Shown: positions 23,701 through 36,766, counted from the first letter of the stretch. The stretch: DNA of 64,000 nucleotides from Owenia fusiformis (GCA_903813345.2 CAIIXF020000011.1:19203754-19267753); one strand, 5' to 3'. Numbers and translations are program-made. The notes: generated from the sequence alone by a model not told the origin.

Positions 23701-26700
23701 TCTAGTTACAACATAGCCCTTGTATCACAATATAGCCCTTGTATCACAACATAGCCCTTATGTCACAACATAACCCTTATGTCACAACATGCTCTTGTGT
23801 CAAAACATAGCCCTTGTATCACAAAATAGCCCTTGTGTCACAACATAACCCTTGTGTCACAATATAGCCCTTGTGTCACAACATAGCCCTTGTATCACGC
23901 CATGCTATGTAATCTGTATTTCTGAAAATCAAAATTGGCTCTCATCTTCATCTTGTTAGAAGGATAATACTAAACTAAAGAGGCATTTAAAAATAAAAAT
24001 AATTTAAATGACCTGTATATGTGTGAAACTCGATGACAGTTATCCAGGGTGCAGTCCCTAGCAAAAAAACATGGATTCCCAAATTAAGCCTCTTATAGAA
24101 TGACCTGTTTTAACATTGCCATTAAACACAATCATGTCCCTTACCCTCCTTACCCTTCGCTGTCTTGTTCATATCCATTGGCATTAATACAAGTATTAAC
24201 ATCTTTTTCTTCAGTTGTGAGGCACGTACAAAAGAAGAGTGTGAAAATCGTATCAGTCTCGATGAATGCGCAGACATCTTTACAGAGCTGCAGGAACAGT
24301 ATTATGAAGAGTACAAGATATATGACTTGAATTCGCTGGCTGTAGCTATGGTTTTTCCATTGGTATATACATGCACTTTTATAAACTCATTCTCAGTCAC
24401 ACTTTACGACATTTCAAAACTCATTTAGACAATAATTGGAAAAATTAGATATGCCAAAGTCGGGAATAATTTGATGAAGAACTTTAATGGATGAAATTGG
24501 TCACCTTATTAATCCTTTGATTACTGTAGTCTCCAATGATTAAATCAAAAACCTATATAACGACTAAATGAATTAAAATTCTGGCCAAACATTGATTGGA
24601 TTCTGTTCTCATATTGACAGTTTTCTTCCCAGTATTTTTCCTAAGAAGATCAAAAATCTCCATTTAACCCTCTCTTGCCCAAAACTGGTTAAAATGTTTG
24701 GAGAATTTCGAATTCATCAACATGAAGCAAATGAAATTTCAACTCAGTGAAAGTTTTAAATTTCAACTCGGTATTAACTTTATTGAATTTATTTTTAAGA
24801 TATTGTTGATTGATTATAGGTGAAGACTTATTTTGACAACTGGGAGCCTTTAAAGAATAATAAAGTGGGACTTTTAACCATTCAAAAGTGGAAGAATATT
24901 TTAGAAGATCCAAACAGAAGATTTACACACAGTCAGAGCAGTATGGATGCCTATGAGAGGCTAATGTGGGAAATATGGATGCCATTCCTGAGAGCTGTTA
25001 TTCAAAAGTAAGTTGTAATTCTTTGAAAATAGAGTCATTTGTTTGGTTCATTCTTCATGTAAAACATAGGGCAAACTATGGGCATATTTGTGCATCTGGT
25101 GTTTTTCTGTTAGTGGGACCCCTAGACTTTCTAATAGAAGTCATCTAATGATATTATGATTTTGAATCAGTTTTGAAGAAATGGGTTCGTCTATATTGTG
25201 TTATATTGTTAAATTTTGATGTACAATAACAAAATGTTTCTAACTTTCAAACAGTGATCTGTTAGGTACTAGTGAAAGAGTCTAATGAGAAAGTTTTGGA
25301 GGGATGTATTTGTTTATGTTTTAATGTTTGATGTGCAAATGTTTCGAACTTCCAGACAGTGGTCCGTTAGGGACAGTGACAGCCTCATAGAGCTCTTAGA
25401 GAATTGGATGCCTGTGCTACCTCAGTGGATCCTTAATAACATCTTAGAGCAACAGGTCATGCCTAAGCTGAATGAAGAAGTAGAGAACTGGGACCCTACT
25501 ACTGATACAATGCCAATCCATGCCTGGTTGCACCCATGGTTACCATTGCTAGGTACGTACATGTTTTGGTTAAAGCCTGCTACTTGAATTATTGCAGTAT
25601 CTGAGCTGTATATGTGTGAATCCCGGATTGTGTAGAAATATGTCTAAGATTTCTTCTCATTGATATCAGGGTTAATGTTAAATCTCACAATTTAGGTTCA
25701 CATAATGATCTTGGTACAATTGAATCAAATGAGAATAGTTTTTGACATACTTTATTTCATTAAAAAAATGTACAACATTGCACAACATTGAGAAAAATCC
25801 TCAAAAAAAACACTGCATGATTTGTATTCACTTTTACTGATGACATCACTTTGGCAGGTGAGCGACTGCAGCCTTTGTATGCCTCAATACGTCACAAACT
25901 CTCCAAAGCACTCTCACAATGGCACCCATCAGATCCCTCTGCGAAGATGATTCTGACACCATGGGTGAAAGTATTCAAACGAGGCCACCTTGATGCTTTC
26001 TTAGTGAAGAATATAGTTCCTAAGTTGTTACAGTGTATGCAGGAGTTTGTTGTTAACCCTCATCAACAGCAGCTAGGTATGTATTCATTTTACTTGTGAC
26101 TTCAGATCAAATCCATCTGCTTTTTTCTTATCTTATTTCATACCTTTTCTTTTAAAAATCTGAAAGAAGTACCATATTTTTTTGTATTTCTATAAAATTT
26201 AAACCGTTGATTGTATGTGTTTTTACTTTTTTCTTCATTTCCTTTTTCAATTAATATTCATTTCTGTATTCCAGACCCTTGGAACTGGGTGATGTCATGG
26301 CATGATATGCTTCCCATCACTAGCATGACAACCATCTTGGAGAAAGCATTCTTTCCAAAGTGGCTGCAAGTTCTTGCCACGTGGCTAGCAAGCAACCCAG
26401 ATTACAATGAAGTGACTAAATGGTACCAAGGCTGGAAGACTATGTTCAGTGATGCTCTTAAGGCTGAACCAATAGTAAAAGGTATTTATAAATAGCAATG
26501 TTGCATTGTCAAAACTGTACAGCAGCCATAGCTTCCCAAAATTGAGAGAAATATGCAGCATAAAAAATAGCGATATACAGTAGATTTTTTATATCAATTT
26601 TTGAAGACTTATTAAGATGATGTAGTTTTGAAAGACTACATTCTATTCTTGCCCAAGTCGGTCTCTTTCACTTATCTTGACTACATTCAAAATTGAATTT

Positions 26701-27861
26701 AATTGAATGAAATATAAAATCTAAGATCTAATATTGGTAATTACTTTTCCAGTAAATATAAGATATAAAGACCTAAAGATATTGTTCATCATACATAGCA
26801 TCATTTTGCCTTTTTATGTTTATTATATGTTCATTTTCAACTTCATCGATATCAGGTACAAATTGTGTATTTACCAAACTTGAAAATTTCTCTTCAGACA
26901 AGTTAAAAATGGCACTGAGGTGACTGAAAATAAATCTTGCCATGATTTAAATTCCAAGAAAACCTTTAGTCAGATTTTCTTCAAAAGTTTACACGTGTTA
27001 GAGTGGATTAACTTTTGGGAAACCATCTTGTTCATTTTACAATCCTCATTTCAGACAAATTCAAGCTTGCACTGAGTTACATGAATCATGCAGTAACCGG
27101 GAAATTTCAACCACCCGGCCCTCCACCAGGCCCACCACCAGTTCCTGCTGCTACCTATCTTGGCCCAATTCCACCAGAGAGAACAGTATGTGTTTGTGTT
27201 TTCTCAATCAAGCAGTTTTCTTTTTATATTTTTAAGATTTATTTTCCATGGAATATGCCACTTGATCACACTTGTGTGCAACTATCATTGTTCTGTTCTG
27301 TTACCATGACTAGATTTGACAAGATGCTATAACAAGTTAACAACCTAAAATTGTTATAAAAGCATATTTAACATTACATTTAATGTATATGTACAGTTTT
27401 ATTTTATTGTTGCTTCAAATGCTAGACTAACTATTATATTGGGAGCTGATTGTCTTAGTATATAAATAAATGCTCTTCCTCCTCCAATTTAAAAAAAAAT
27501 TCACTTCTACTTCAACATCATTATCAGTTCAGATTATAATTAACTTGAAATATAACGTTATCGGATGAACAAGTTTAATAAAATGTTTTACAATATCTTT
27601 CAGGCGTCTCCACTACGTACAGCAGGTGTTACGACCACAAGCGTGCCCAGCAGTTTCAAAGACCTCGTTGAGAAAAAGGCAGCCGAAAATGGACTCATAT
27701 TCCTCCCAATTCCTAATCGTACATATGAGGCCAAACAGGTGTATAAATTTGGCAATGCAGTCATGTATTTAGATAGGAGCGTTATATTTGTACAGGAGAT
27801 GTCACCAATACCTAGATGGGTGCCTATGTCATTAAATGCTTTAGTGACTCGTGCAACATAG
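20774..27861 (+). CDS. TFIP11: Tuftelin-interacting protein 11 (spliceosome disassembly factor)
   Basis: Coding exons: 20774-20882, 21100-21266, 21635-21801, 22059-22335, 22564-22687, 22964-23159, 23555-23677, 24215-24362, 24820-25007, 25356-25552, 25858-26076, 26275-26481, 27055-27185, 27604-27861. These give 2511 nt, 836 residues, close to the 837 of human TFIP11, with GT-AG junctions and matching phases. Residues 1-90 form the TIP_N region ([26 protein letters not shown]). The G-patch lies at about 158-203 ([20 protein letters not shown]). A long GCFC/helical domain follows ([31 protein letters not shown]). A Pro-rich stretch near 725 ([12 protein letters not shown]) precedes a conserved C terminus ([15 protein letters not shown]). 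In known systems TFIP11 (yeast Ntr1/Spp382) activates the helicase DHX15 through its G-patch to release the intron lariat spliceosome in the nucleus. The protein appears complete. Confidence 0.97.
22425..22512 (-). repeat. Dispersed GTCACCA-type repeat, copy 5
   Basis: In TFIP11 intron 4: GTTCAGCTGTAACAAATGGC, TGGTGGTGATATTTTGCCTT and GCATATG. This is the complement of the forms in the minus-strand gene. Confidence 0.55.
23706..23900. repeat. 19-bp minisatellite in TFIP11 intron 7
   Basis: About ten units of the type ACAACATAGCCCTTGTATC, with scattered changes, start 29 bases after the exon 7 donor. They lie fully within the intron. Confidence 0.9.
25224..25288 (+). pseudogene. Decayed duplicate of the TFIP11 exon 10 acceptor and 5' end
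   Basis: TTTCTAACTTTCAAACAGTG and GATCTGTTAGGTACTAGTG resemble the true exon boundary at 25340-25375 (TTTCGAACTTCCAGACAGTG, GTCCGTTAGGGACAGTG), about 109 bases downstream. The duplicate has lost its AG acceptor and frame, and the model does not use it. Confidence 0.55.
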
Positions 27862-30800
27862 CACAACAAATCAGTTTAAGGATCTTACGGGATATGCTGA
27901 TAGGAGGAAGCTCATGCCGAAAGCTGTGTTTTTAATGTACCGATACTTACTTTGTTCACTCTGTATGCTGGACAAGAAATAAGAACTCATCGACAAATAT
28001 TTTTTTAATATTGCATCGAATGAGAGACTGTGAAATTAAAGATATAGACTAGAATCAGAGGGTTGAAAATATCATGACATCTTATATTTTGACGAGCCGG
28101 CAATTCATGTTTACCAATTGAAAGGTAAAGGGTTCCTAAATTGGTACTGAGATTTAACAAGAAGAAATAGGTGTCAAAATGTGTTTTTGGGTGAAAAGTG
28201 TGTTTTTTGCAGAAAATTTTTTTAAAACTAAAAAGATTTTTTTTTGAAAATTTGTTTTAATACAAACAGTCTGATTAACTATAAAAAGTGAAAATAAACC
28301 ATATTTGATTGCTTTTGGAGATTTTTGGGAGCTTTTAAGGAATTTGCTTGTGGTTGGCCCATAAGTGAAATAAATTGTCAATGTACTATTTATATGCATT
28401 AATAATAGAGATATTATTAAGGATTACTACTCGAATTAGCACTTCACCAAGAAAAATAATATATTTTAATTAAATTTTATTTCATACTTCATTGTGTCAC
28501 ATTCCAGTTCATATGTTATATTACTCAAATGTTCATAGAAGTAAAATATTCGAATGTGGTGTATCTATGTCACCATGAATGTATACTTTAATATATCCTC
28601 AAAACATTTGCAGGCACGATGGTTGGTTTACTATTAATATAAAATGGATATTTAAACATATAATGTTATGTGGAAACATATATATTGTCACTATCATCAT
28701 CACAGTCTGTCATCGACTATTTTGAACAGTGAGGTGGATCAGGTCATTTTTACAAGTTTCAATGTTTCCGCACAAATTGTTATTTAACTGAAATCTACTT
28801 CTTATTCTCAGATAAAATGAACCAGCGCAAGCAGTGACAATTGTCAATCATACTTCTGAAAGACATTCGTAAGAAACCTTTAATGACTGAATACGTTCAT
28901 TTTCCCTTATTAATTTAATTTTTAGCGGAGGCTTTTGTTTATTATTTTGAGTGATAGTCAAACGGTTATGCCTTCTTTTATTTGATTAAAACGATGAACA
29001 ATGGGGGAGAGCAAACAATGGGAGCATGAATTTGGACAGCCTTAGCACATCAGTCATGTAAACAATACCAAGTGGCTTGGTAGCTTGGTGCATCAAAATA
29101 TCTCTTCTAAGTTGCAGTGCTGTGTGCACCATCTCCTGAAATGTATTTTGCAATGATATAGCAGGATAATCAATGGTCTTGATCAGCATAGTTTACGGGT
29201 AAAATAACAGTTTATGCCATACCACATACCTTATATAATAGGACAATTAACTTGTAGAACTCTTTTATGTGCAGCTCTAATGCAATTGCAAATGGTCCTT
29301 GATTTTTGTCAACTTATTGTTTAAAATCACCAGCTAATGCATAGTATATTTCTGTCACAGCTGACAAGTTGTTCGTCTTTAGCAGCAGAAGATAGCTCAC
29401 TTGAGAATGTAGCATGTCAAATAATACCGGTGCTAGCGGAAAACTTCTTCATATCACTTTTAAATTTGAAAACAGACTTAGTGATCTATACATTAGGTCA
29501 TTCATATTATTAGTCTTACACCCTATGATGGATGTACCATTGAGAATTACATTACTGATTTGTGTGTACTCATATATTGGAAGTGTATTGTTCTGGAGTT
29601 ATACCTTTCCCATTGCTGAAATTTGTCATAACATTTATCTGTTATCTTATTCTGTTTGGATGTTATGCATCAATCATCTTTTCATCAATATCCCTATATT
29701 GTATACATTGTTATTTGTGTTGAGCATTTCATAAAGTTAAACAGAAGACACATCCTGTTTTCTCTGTTTTATGATATATTGAGATGAGATTTATGATAGT
29801 TCCCATTAACTGAACCAATGACCACAAATCTGATTTGATAGGGAGATTATTGTGTTTAGTGATTATTGGTACTAGTTCAATAACTTTAATCAAACCAGAT
29901 AAAGTGCAATCTGATTGGTTGGCAGGGCTCCAGCCTGGCACATTGACAAGTTGACCACATTTATTTATGTGGGTGATCAACACTGACTGTATATGTTGAA
30001 CTAGTTAAGAAATGAGGAATATTATTTTAATTAATTGTTAAATCTCACAAATCTTTTCTTATATATAAAGGAGTATTTTGATACAGGTCTCTTGCCGGCT
30101 CGTTAAAATATAAGTACTTTCACTTTCTAGAGGCTTTTATCATCATATGATTCTAGTCTAATTGAAAAATAATGAACATTGTGCCAGTGAAATATTTGTA
30201 CCAGTGTGATTGTTTCCTCGCATTGGATATGATGAAACAAAATATATGTTTTATATTAAATATTATACATGTGCTTCGTTTAATTTTTCATTTCTAAAAG
30301 AGTTCGTAAATAAACAAAGGTACTAAATCTTCAAAAAGCATAAACCCAATTATATTTTTGGGAAAAAGAATAGGCAAGACAATCTTGATTGTCATCATTA
30401 TTCTTCTGTCAAAGTGCTATCTATTTAAAATATACTTTGTGTATGCGTGCAAAACTACATCTTGAAATAGTAAATAGGCATTTCTGTTCATACACAGGCA
30501 TTTTTGAATGTGTATTGAATATTTAAGAAAATCAAAGAATTATCCTGAAATAAAGACTGACTATTGATATTTTTTAGAAAATAGCCTTGAGATTGAATGA
30601 TGAGAAAAATATTGTATAAGAATTCTCATTTTGGTACCATACACTTTAGTTCATTAGTTCATTCAATCAAAGATTATTCTTGCTTCACGACTCTGGACCC
30701 CCTCCCCCTGTTTTCTATTGGTTCCTTTCAAATGAGTCAACATATTTCAATGTCCTGTGGTCCCAGATGGCAGCATAGCCATAGCTGTGCATAGCCAGTG

Positions 30801-31554
30801 ATTACTAGACCTTGTGTGTCAAGTAGTGGGATGGGGGTCACAGGAGCATGTGCATGTAGCTAGACTAATCAAAGATGATAATAAATATAATTTATAATAA
30901 TTATATACCATCACATCATACATTTTAATTTAAGCTTTTGTGCCCATGTTACATAATGTCAACCTTCATCACATTTGTCTATGTTACTACCCACGTTACT
31001 ATGACAATACATTGAATAAAATTGAATATTGAATAAGTAAAACTAAAAGTAAATCAGAACCAAGAATGTATATCAAATTTTCTTGAACATTTTTGACTTG
31101 CTCTATTGTCTTTTTGACAGGATTTTTCTTTGTGAAGTCTATATAGTAACAGAGACTTGAATAGAACTAGCCAACCATGTCCAAGGTAATGTGAAATAGT
31201 CTCATCTAAAAATGACCTTTACTATATGATTGACCATTTGTCCATTTGTCAAAACAGGTAATTTCTAATTTACTGAGTGGAGAAGGAAATGGTTGGGCAA
31301 AATCATATTATGAATTCAATAGTTACTAGAAAATATTAGTCAAAATCAAATAATGCCCATTGCACAGCAAAATTATTTGGGTATGATTTAGGTGTAAATT
31401 TTGTTTGAGATATAAAACCCTGATCAAACAAGGCGGATTGCATTAGATGATATTATTCCGAATATTGATTTGCTAAACATATCAATCTGACAGAGGAAAT
31501 ATTTTATATCAATATATTTCACACAAGAATAATATGACAGGTCCCCCATCACCG
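27862..31554. other. Intergenic region between TFIP11 and SNX3
   Basis: The first part is TFIP11 3' UTR; AATAAA near 28290 and 28370 are candidate polyadenylation signals. A 23-bp inverted pair (28081-28103 and 30092-30114, 22 of 23 matching, core ACGAGCCGGCAA) brackets about 2 kb. A repeat copy lies at 30660-30870. Short open frames (for example 29414-29734) have no recognisable protein and no splice context. I see no further gene. Confidence 0.5.
30660..30870. repeat. Copy of the AGTAGTGGGATGGGGG repeat
   Basis: AGTAGTGGGATGGGGGTCAC followed by GTGCATGTAGCTAGAC matches the right end of the element at 62643-62768 and the start of the window. The left part, TTCTTGCTTCACGACTCTGG, is shared with sequence near 434-455. 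Confidence 0.5.
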
Positions 31555-31564
31555 GTCACGTGAC
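31555..31564 (+). promoter_or_regulatory. GTCACGTGAC element upstream of SNX3
   Basis: This perfect 10-bp palindrome lies 245 bases upstream of the SNX3 ATG. It equals the published CLEAR/TFEB consensus, which would suit an endosomal sorting gene. Regulation is inferred from sequence only. Confidence 0.5.
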
Positions 31565-31808
31565 AGTAGGAGGATCCAAAGGAAGTTGATACTCGTTTTA
31601 GTTATAGAAAAGTTGGATAAAAATTTCAAAAATATTAGGGCGATTTAAGTGGTAAATAAGCCACGCACACTGTTTAAGTAATACCACTCGTCATATGGTA
31701 TATGACAGCTTACATAGAGGTTAGTAAACAATCGGAATCCACTGTGATTCGGTAGACATTTGCATTGAACAAAAAATATTGGAAACAGGAAGTGATTTTT
31801 TCTAAAAA

Positions 31809-34800
31809 ATGTCCGGTGCAGGAGCAACAGCAAGAATTTCATCAAAGCCACAGACTCTAGAGGATGCATATTCCCCTCCAGCTAATTTTCTAGAAATTGA
31901 TGTCACAAACGCTGAAACACATGGAATTGGCAAAAAAAGATACACTGACTATGAAGTTAGAATGAGGGTAAGAAAATTTGCTTTGATCAGAACTAGAGTC
32001 CATTTTATTGTTTAACTGCGTCAGTAAAAGCTAAAAATAAGAAATCAAAATATCATTTTGCAATAATATATGGGAAAATATATTCCTATTGTACATGAAT
32101 GACATTTGTATATCTTGGATTGCTTCTAGTTTGGCTTGTAAAGTGTGTGTGGCCTCTTATATTTGGATGCTTTCTTGTGCAGTGTGCAAATAATAAACTA
32201 GTCAATAGATGTCTCAGTCATATAGCCAGTCTATACTATAACTATGTATCAATTTTATTCTATTCATGTCTTATAGATTTACTCACTTCGAGAGCCATGT
32301 TAGATTTTGAAACTTATGGCTCTCAAACGGAGAAGTGAACAGCTGATCAATAGTGACCTTTGAAATCGAATTAAGTCGATCCGCGGCTTACTTTTGGTCT
32401 CTAACTGTGTCTTACATCAGTATCATCAATCCGTGTAAGTATTGGAGCGCTGGAGTACTTCTTTTTCGATCAAGACTTGTAAATTGTTCATCGAGTTAAA
32501 GTTTTATAGACCTATTTCCAATATGGCGGTTTGCTAGATGGAGATACGCAACGAACGAAATGAATTTTGAGAATTAGTTAGGTTCGGACAACCTCCGGAG
32601 ATTTACGAAAATGTCCGAGCAGAAACCGCCATATTGGAATTTGGCAGTAAAACGATTCACTCGACTAACAATTACAAGTCTTGATCGAAAAAGAAGTACT
32701 CAAGCGCTCCAATACTTACACGATGATTTTTATAATTGAGTTCTTTAGATGGAAGTCAAGTTCTGAACATTCAAAGTTGTATAGCAACTATTCAGTAATA
32801 AATGCAGTTTTGAACCTTGTGACAAGATACAATTTATGGCGATATATTGATGAATATTTTTTGAATTATGACCTGATGCCCAAATGTGCGTGGAAACGGA
32901 TTGTTAAAGCACGCATAATGCAGTATGAAGAAGACAGATGGCACTTGTTATGTAACATATCTTACAGACTTAGCGTTTATAGAACGATACAAGTTACGAT
33001 AAAACCATGCGTATGGTGGAGAATCTGTCAATGGAATTGTAAATATATAGGGATGTGTAGGGATATGGTAAAACTACTAACAGGTGCTTTCCCACTCAAC
33101 TATGACACTATTTGTCCTCTGTGTGGGATGACAAATGAAACGACAAGGCATTTTCTCTTAGATTGCCTTGAACTTCATGAAAGTAGGAGTGACTTGTTGG
33201 CAGTTTTAAGTGACAGAATATTTGATGGATATAATATGGTTGAAAAAATGGAGGTTTTACTAGGAAAAAATGAAGCATTAGACTACAGAATGTATGTGAA
33301 GATAATGTTAAGTGTCAAACACATGTTAAAAACAAGAGCTGCAGCTATAGCTCTATAAACTATTAAATCAACACAGTTTGCGTTGTAAATATATATATTT
33401 TTATTTTTATATTTTTAATATTGCCACATTAACTTTATAATTATTATGTACTCATCTGCATAGGTGGAAATAAAGATACATAAACATAAACATACACGGA
33501 TTGATGATACTGATGTAAGACACAGTTAGAGACCAAAAGTAAGCCGCAGATCGACTTAATTCGATTTCAAAGGTCACGATCATTGAGCTGTCCAAATGCT
33601 CCGTGGGAAAGCTATTATATCAAAATCCAAATAGCTTTCGCAGGAAGTAATTATAGATGTCTCTGTTAAATTATTGTATGCATGTATTTTATTTGTTACA
33701 CTTTTTACCATAGATTTTATTAAACACTTGTCAGAGAATAGCGCTTGCGCTAATGTTTTTTGTACACTATAACCGACGTAAAATAAATATTATCTTATCT
33801 TATGCTTCTCTGCCATGTTATTTTCAATAAGATTAACAAGGCTGAAATTCTTCAAATTACAAGACGGCACAGGCTTATTGCCCAAAAACTAAAAAATCTG
33901 AAATATACAAATGTCATTCATGTACATTATGAATACTGTATACTTTTCCATATATTATTGCACAATGGTCTCCCAATTTCTTATTTTTGCCGTTCTACTG
34001 ACGCAATGAAGCAGTGAAATGGACTCTAGTCTAGGGTGAAGGGGTATAATGTTGGTGTCATTTCATTTCAATTAGGGATAACTTCGACGCATGGGGTAAC
34101 TTGACACCTTTTTCTTTATTTGCTCTATTTTCTGATCTTGGGTAAGCCATTTTTTTCTTTCGCATGGATTGAGATCTTGAGAATTTCTAGTTTCTTGCTA
34201 GTAAGTCTTGAAGTTACCCCATATCTCATATCAACATTACCCCACAAGTCGAAGTTATACCCCTTTGCCTTACTTATCAAGCAACACATTAGGTTGAAAT
34301 GAATGCTGGAGATTTCATTGAGACAACAGATCTTAATTATTATGTTATTGGGTCAATCAAAAGCAGAGTTACAAAGGTCCTCCCTCTGGAATATTTGTTG
34401 TTGTGACAGAGACGTCACTAATTCCTCACCAGTTAATTTTCATATTCACTAATGTGCAGACTACGCATTAATTAATATAGTTATTTAATTGAATTCTGGT
34501 TTCTCTCTCATAAATGTTTTATTTTAGCAGTAAATAGGAACATGTTTTTATTTCCCTGATTCTGGAGTCAGTTTATCAATAAATATAACGGGTCATACTT
34601 CAAATTACATGTATACCTACTGTTGTCAGCTTTATCTCCTATTGCTTAAACCATACAAAACCATACATATATGTAAGCGTCTCTTGATAAAACCACAAAA
34701 TAGCTGAGCAGAAATATAATGATGTTTCTTAAAATCCCGTAGAAACAATAACCACAGTTCGTTTAGGCTACATGATCATTTTCTTTCATATTGGCTTTTT

Positions 34801-36111
34801 CTTGTGATGTGACGTAAACAGACAAACAAAACCAGAGATTACCGGAAACCAAATCCAAACATTATCTTTCCAATCAGAAAATTTGAATTAATTGTCCCGG
34901 AAAAACTCCATTTACAGCGTCAATAATTAATATCATGATATCAAGTAACCATTGTAGACAATCCTCAGGGAATAACATATCATGGAAATATTTTTGATAC
35001 ATTTAGTATTACAACAATTTAAGGTAAACAACTAGCATGATTTTTGTTGCTTGTTATATTTTTCAGACAAACCTACCAATATTCCGCGTGAAAGAATCAA
35101 GTGTAAGGAGAAGGTACAGTGAGTTTGAATGGCTGCGAGTTGAACTAGAGAGAGATAGTAAAGTAAGTTTGTGCTCCAAAATATACTTTATTTACCCAGA
35201 ATTCATCTGTTTTACCAAGGTGTTTCTGAGAAAACCATTTTCTACTTTTTGATGAACGCTGACTATCCAAATTGAAAGTCAACACAATTTTAAAAACGGA
35301 CCCTAGGATATTTAATGACAATGCTTATCTTATAATTTGGCCATATGTGATCCTGCTGATTAAAAAGATACTGTCTTTAATTATTGACTTGAAGAGACTA
35401 AATTCCATATCAAACTTTTGATTTCATTATCATCTCCAGAAGTGCCCTTCTGACATGTATGTACTATTAAAATAACTATCCTTTTTTCCTATCCAGATAG
35501 TAGTGCCCCCTCTCCCAGGAAAAGCACTATCAAAGCAACTACCATTTCGAAATGACGATGGCATTTTTGAAGACGACTTTGTTGAGGAACGACGAAAGGG
35601 ATTAGAACAATTTATAAATAAGTAAGTGACATATTTCCCAAAATTGAGAAACACGTGTTTGTAAATGAGAATTAATTTTTATTCATAGTGCTTGAAAATG
35701 ATTTGTTTACGTCTCATATTTGACATTGAGTGCATGGTATGCAACTAGAAAACGTTGATACTATGATTCGCCTAAATGTTTCGCCTAAATGTTGAAAATA
35801 TATTGTGAATAACTGTTATTGTCTGATTCTTTAAAGAAAACACTGAAAATGGTTGCTTACTTTATTACGCAGTATAGTAATGATCTATATGCAGGGACAC
35901 GTAATGCATACTTTCTGAAATACATGTACCATAAAGTTATGACATGCATCTTGTCTTTTGTCTTGTATCAACTTGTTAAATTCTGAATTTTGGTCTGCAT
36001 TCTAGGGCAGCGAACCATCCACTGGCTCAGACTGAAAAGAGTATGCATATCTTCTTACTGGATGACATCATCAATAAGGATTACATGCCTGGGAAAATTC
36101 GTACGGCATAA
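31809..36111 (+). CDS. SNX3: Sorting nexin 3 type PX protein, isoform with last exon 4a
   Basis: Exons 31809-31967, 35067-35162, 35497-35621 and 36006-36111 give 161 residues (human SNX3 has 162). Almost the whole protein is a PX domain. Visible PI3P-binding elements are RRRYSEFEWL (exon 2), VVPPLPGKA (exon 3) and EERRKGLEQFINK (exon 3). The N terminus SKPQTLEDAYSPPANFLEID matches the SNX3/SNX12 signature. In other animals SNX3 recruits retromer to early endosomes for recycling cargo such as Wntless. The ATG sits in AAAAATG context. Exon 4a encodes AANHPLAQTEKSMHIFLLDD and ends KIRTA. No canonical AATAAA is obvious just after 36111. Two further complete last exons follow at 36661 and 38882. 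Only one SNX3/12-type gene is seen here. Confidence 0.95.
32339..33597. mobile_element. Foldback element in SNX3 intron 1, interrupted by a LINE
   Basis: Outer arms 32339-32460 and 33490-33597 are inverted copies (GACCTTTGAAATCGAATTAA; ACTTTTGGTCTCTAACTGTG). Inner arms 32439-32540 and 32615-32722 are also inverted copies (AAGTACTTCTTTTTCGATCA; CCAATATGGCGGTTT). Without the 775-bp LINE, the element is one near-perfect hairpin of roughly 480 bp. It encodes nothing of its own. Confidence 0.8.
32723..33497 (+). mobile_element. 5'-truncated LINE insertion (reverse-transcriptase C terminus)
   Basis: An open frame running to 33358 encodes a zinc-knuckle-like CPLCGMTNETTRHFLLDC, common near the C terminus of several LINE clades. 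About 140 bases of 3' UTR follow, ending ATAAACATAAACATACACG. The short sequence TACACG flanks both sides (before 32723 and at about 33492-33497), a likely 6-bp target duplication. The frame is intact but only the C-terminal part of the polyprotein is present. Confidence 0.75.
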
Positions 36112-36348
36112 ATGGAAAAACAATATGCAGTGATTCTTATACAAACAATGTTATTAATCTTTTTACTCAATGTGTATCTATATTTTTCCAATTTGCACTT
36201 TTAGGTTGATGGTGTTTCAAATTTATTTTCTCATGAATATGCATAAAACCCTCTGTTATGTGTAAGCATATGCACATAGTCAGTGAGCTTGTATTTTAGG
36301 TTTGACGTTTGCGCTTGTCAAGCATTGTTGCACTTTACTGAATCTAGA

Positions 36349-36660
36349 AAACAGATTGCTTAATTTCAGGACTGGGGCCAATTCCCTTGATATCAAGAAT
36401 AATATACCTCCATATGACCATTCCCACCCTCAAGCTTCTACCTTTTTAGAGGTCAAGGATTAAAGCTTTGCCCAGGTGTAAAAAAACTGCTTTATTTCAG
36501 GACTGAGGCCAATTCCCTTAATAACGAGAGTTACCTCCATGTAACCATTTGCACTAAAACATTTATGATTTAGTTCCAATGACCCTCTGCCCTTTTAGAG
36601 GTAAAGGGTGTTAAAGCTTTGTCCAGATGTAATCTAGGATAAAACTGTGCTTAATTTCAG
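36349..36660 (+). pseudogene. Two decayed copies of the SNX3 last exon
   Basis: Acceptor-plus-exon-start segments recur at 36370 (TTAATTTCAG|GACTGGGGCCAATT) and 36501 (TTATTTCAG|GACTGAGGCCAATT). They parallel the intact exon 4b start at 36661 (TTAATTTCAG|GATTGCGGGCCATC). Flanks such as TTTTAGAGGT and TTAAAGCTTTG are also repeated. The two copies have lost the reading frame. They record tandem duplication of about 131-160 bp steps. Confidence 0.7.
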
Positions 36661-36766
36661 GATTGCGGGCCATCCCCTTGCAGAAAATGAGAAATGCCTG
36701 CACATGTTTCTCCTGGAACAAGTTATTGACAAAAATTATGTTCCTGGAAAAGTTCGCAATTCCTAA
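36661..36766 (+). CDS. SNX3: SNX3 alternative last exon 4b
   Basis: This 106-nt exon has the same length and entry phase as 4a and 4c. It starts after TTAATTTCAG and encodes (K)IAGHPLAENEKCLHMFLLEQ, then VIDKNYVPGKVRNS and a stop. The frame is intact and family-conserved residues (GHPLA, EKCLHMFL, VPGK) are kept. It would replace 4a or 4c by alternative terminal-exon choice. No canonical poly(A) signal is obvious nearby. Confidence 0.85.

Noticed and set aside
29414-29734. 106-residue hydrophobic frame between TFIP11 and SNX3
   Set aside because: AT-rich sequence gives hydrophobic translations by chance; no family motif, promoter or splice signal is seen.
32681-33358. 225-residue frame as a host gene in SNX3 intron 1
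   Set aside because: The CPLC...HFLLDC motif and terminal features show it is the C-terminal part of a LINE protein; its apparent N terminus is in the hairpin arm.
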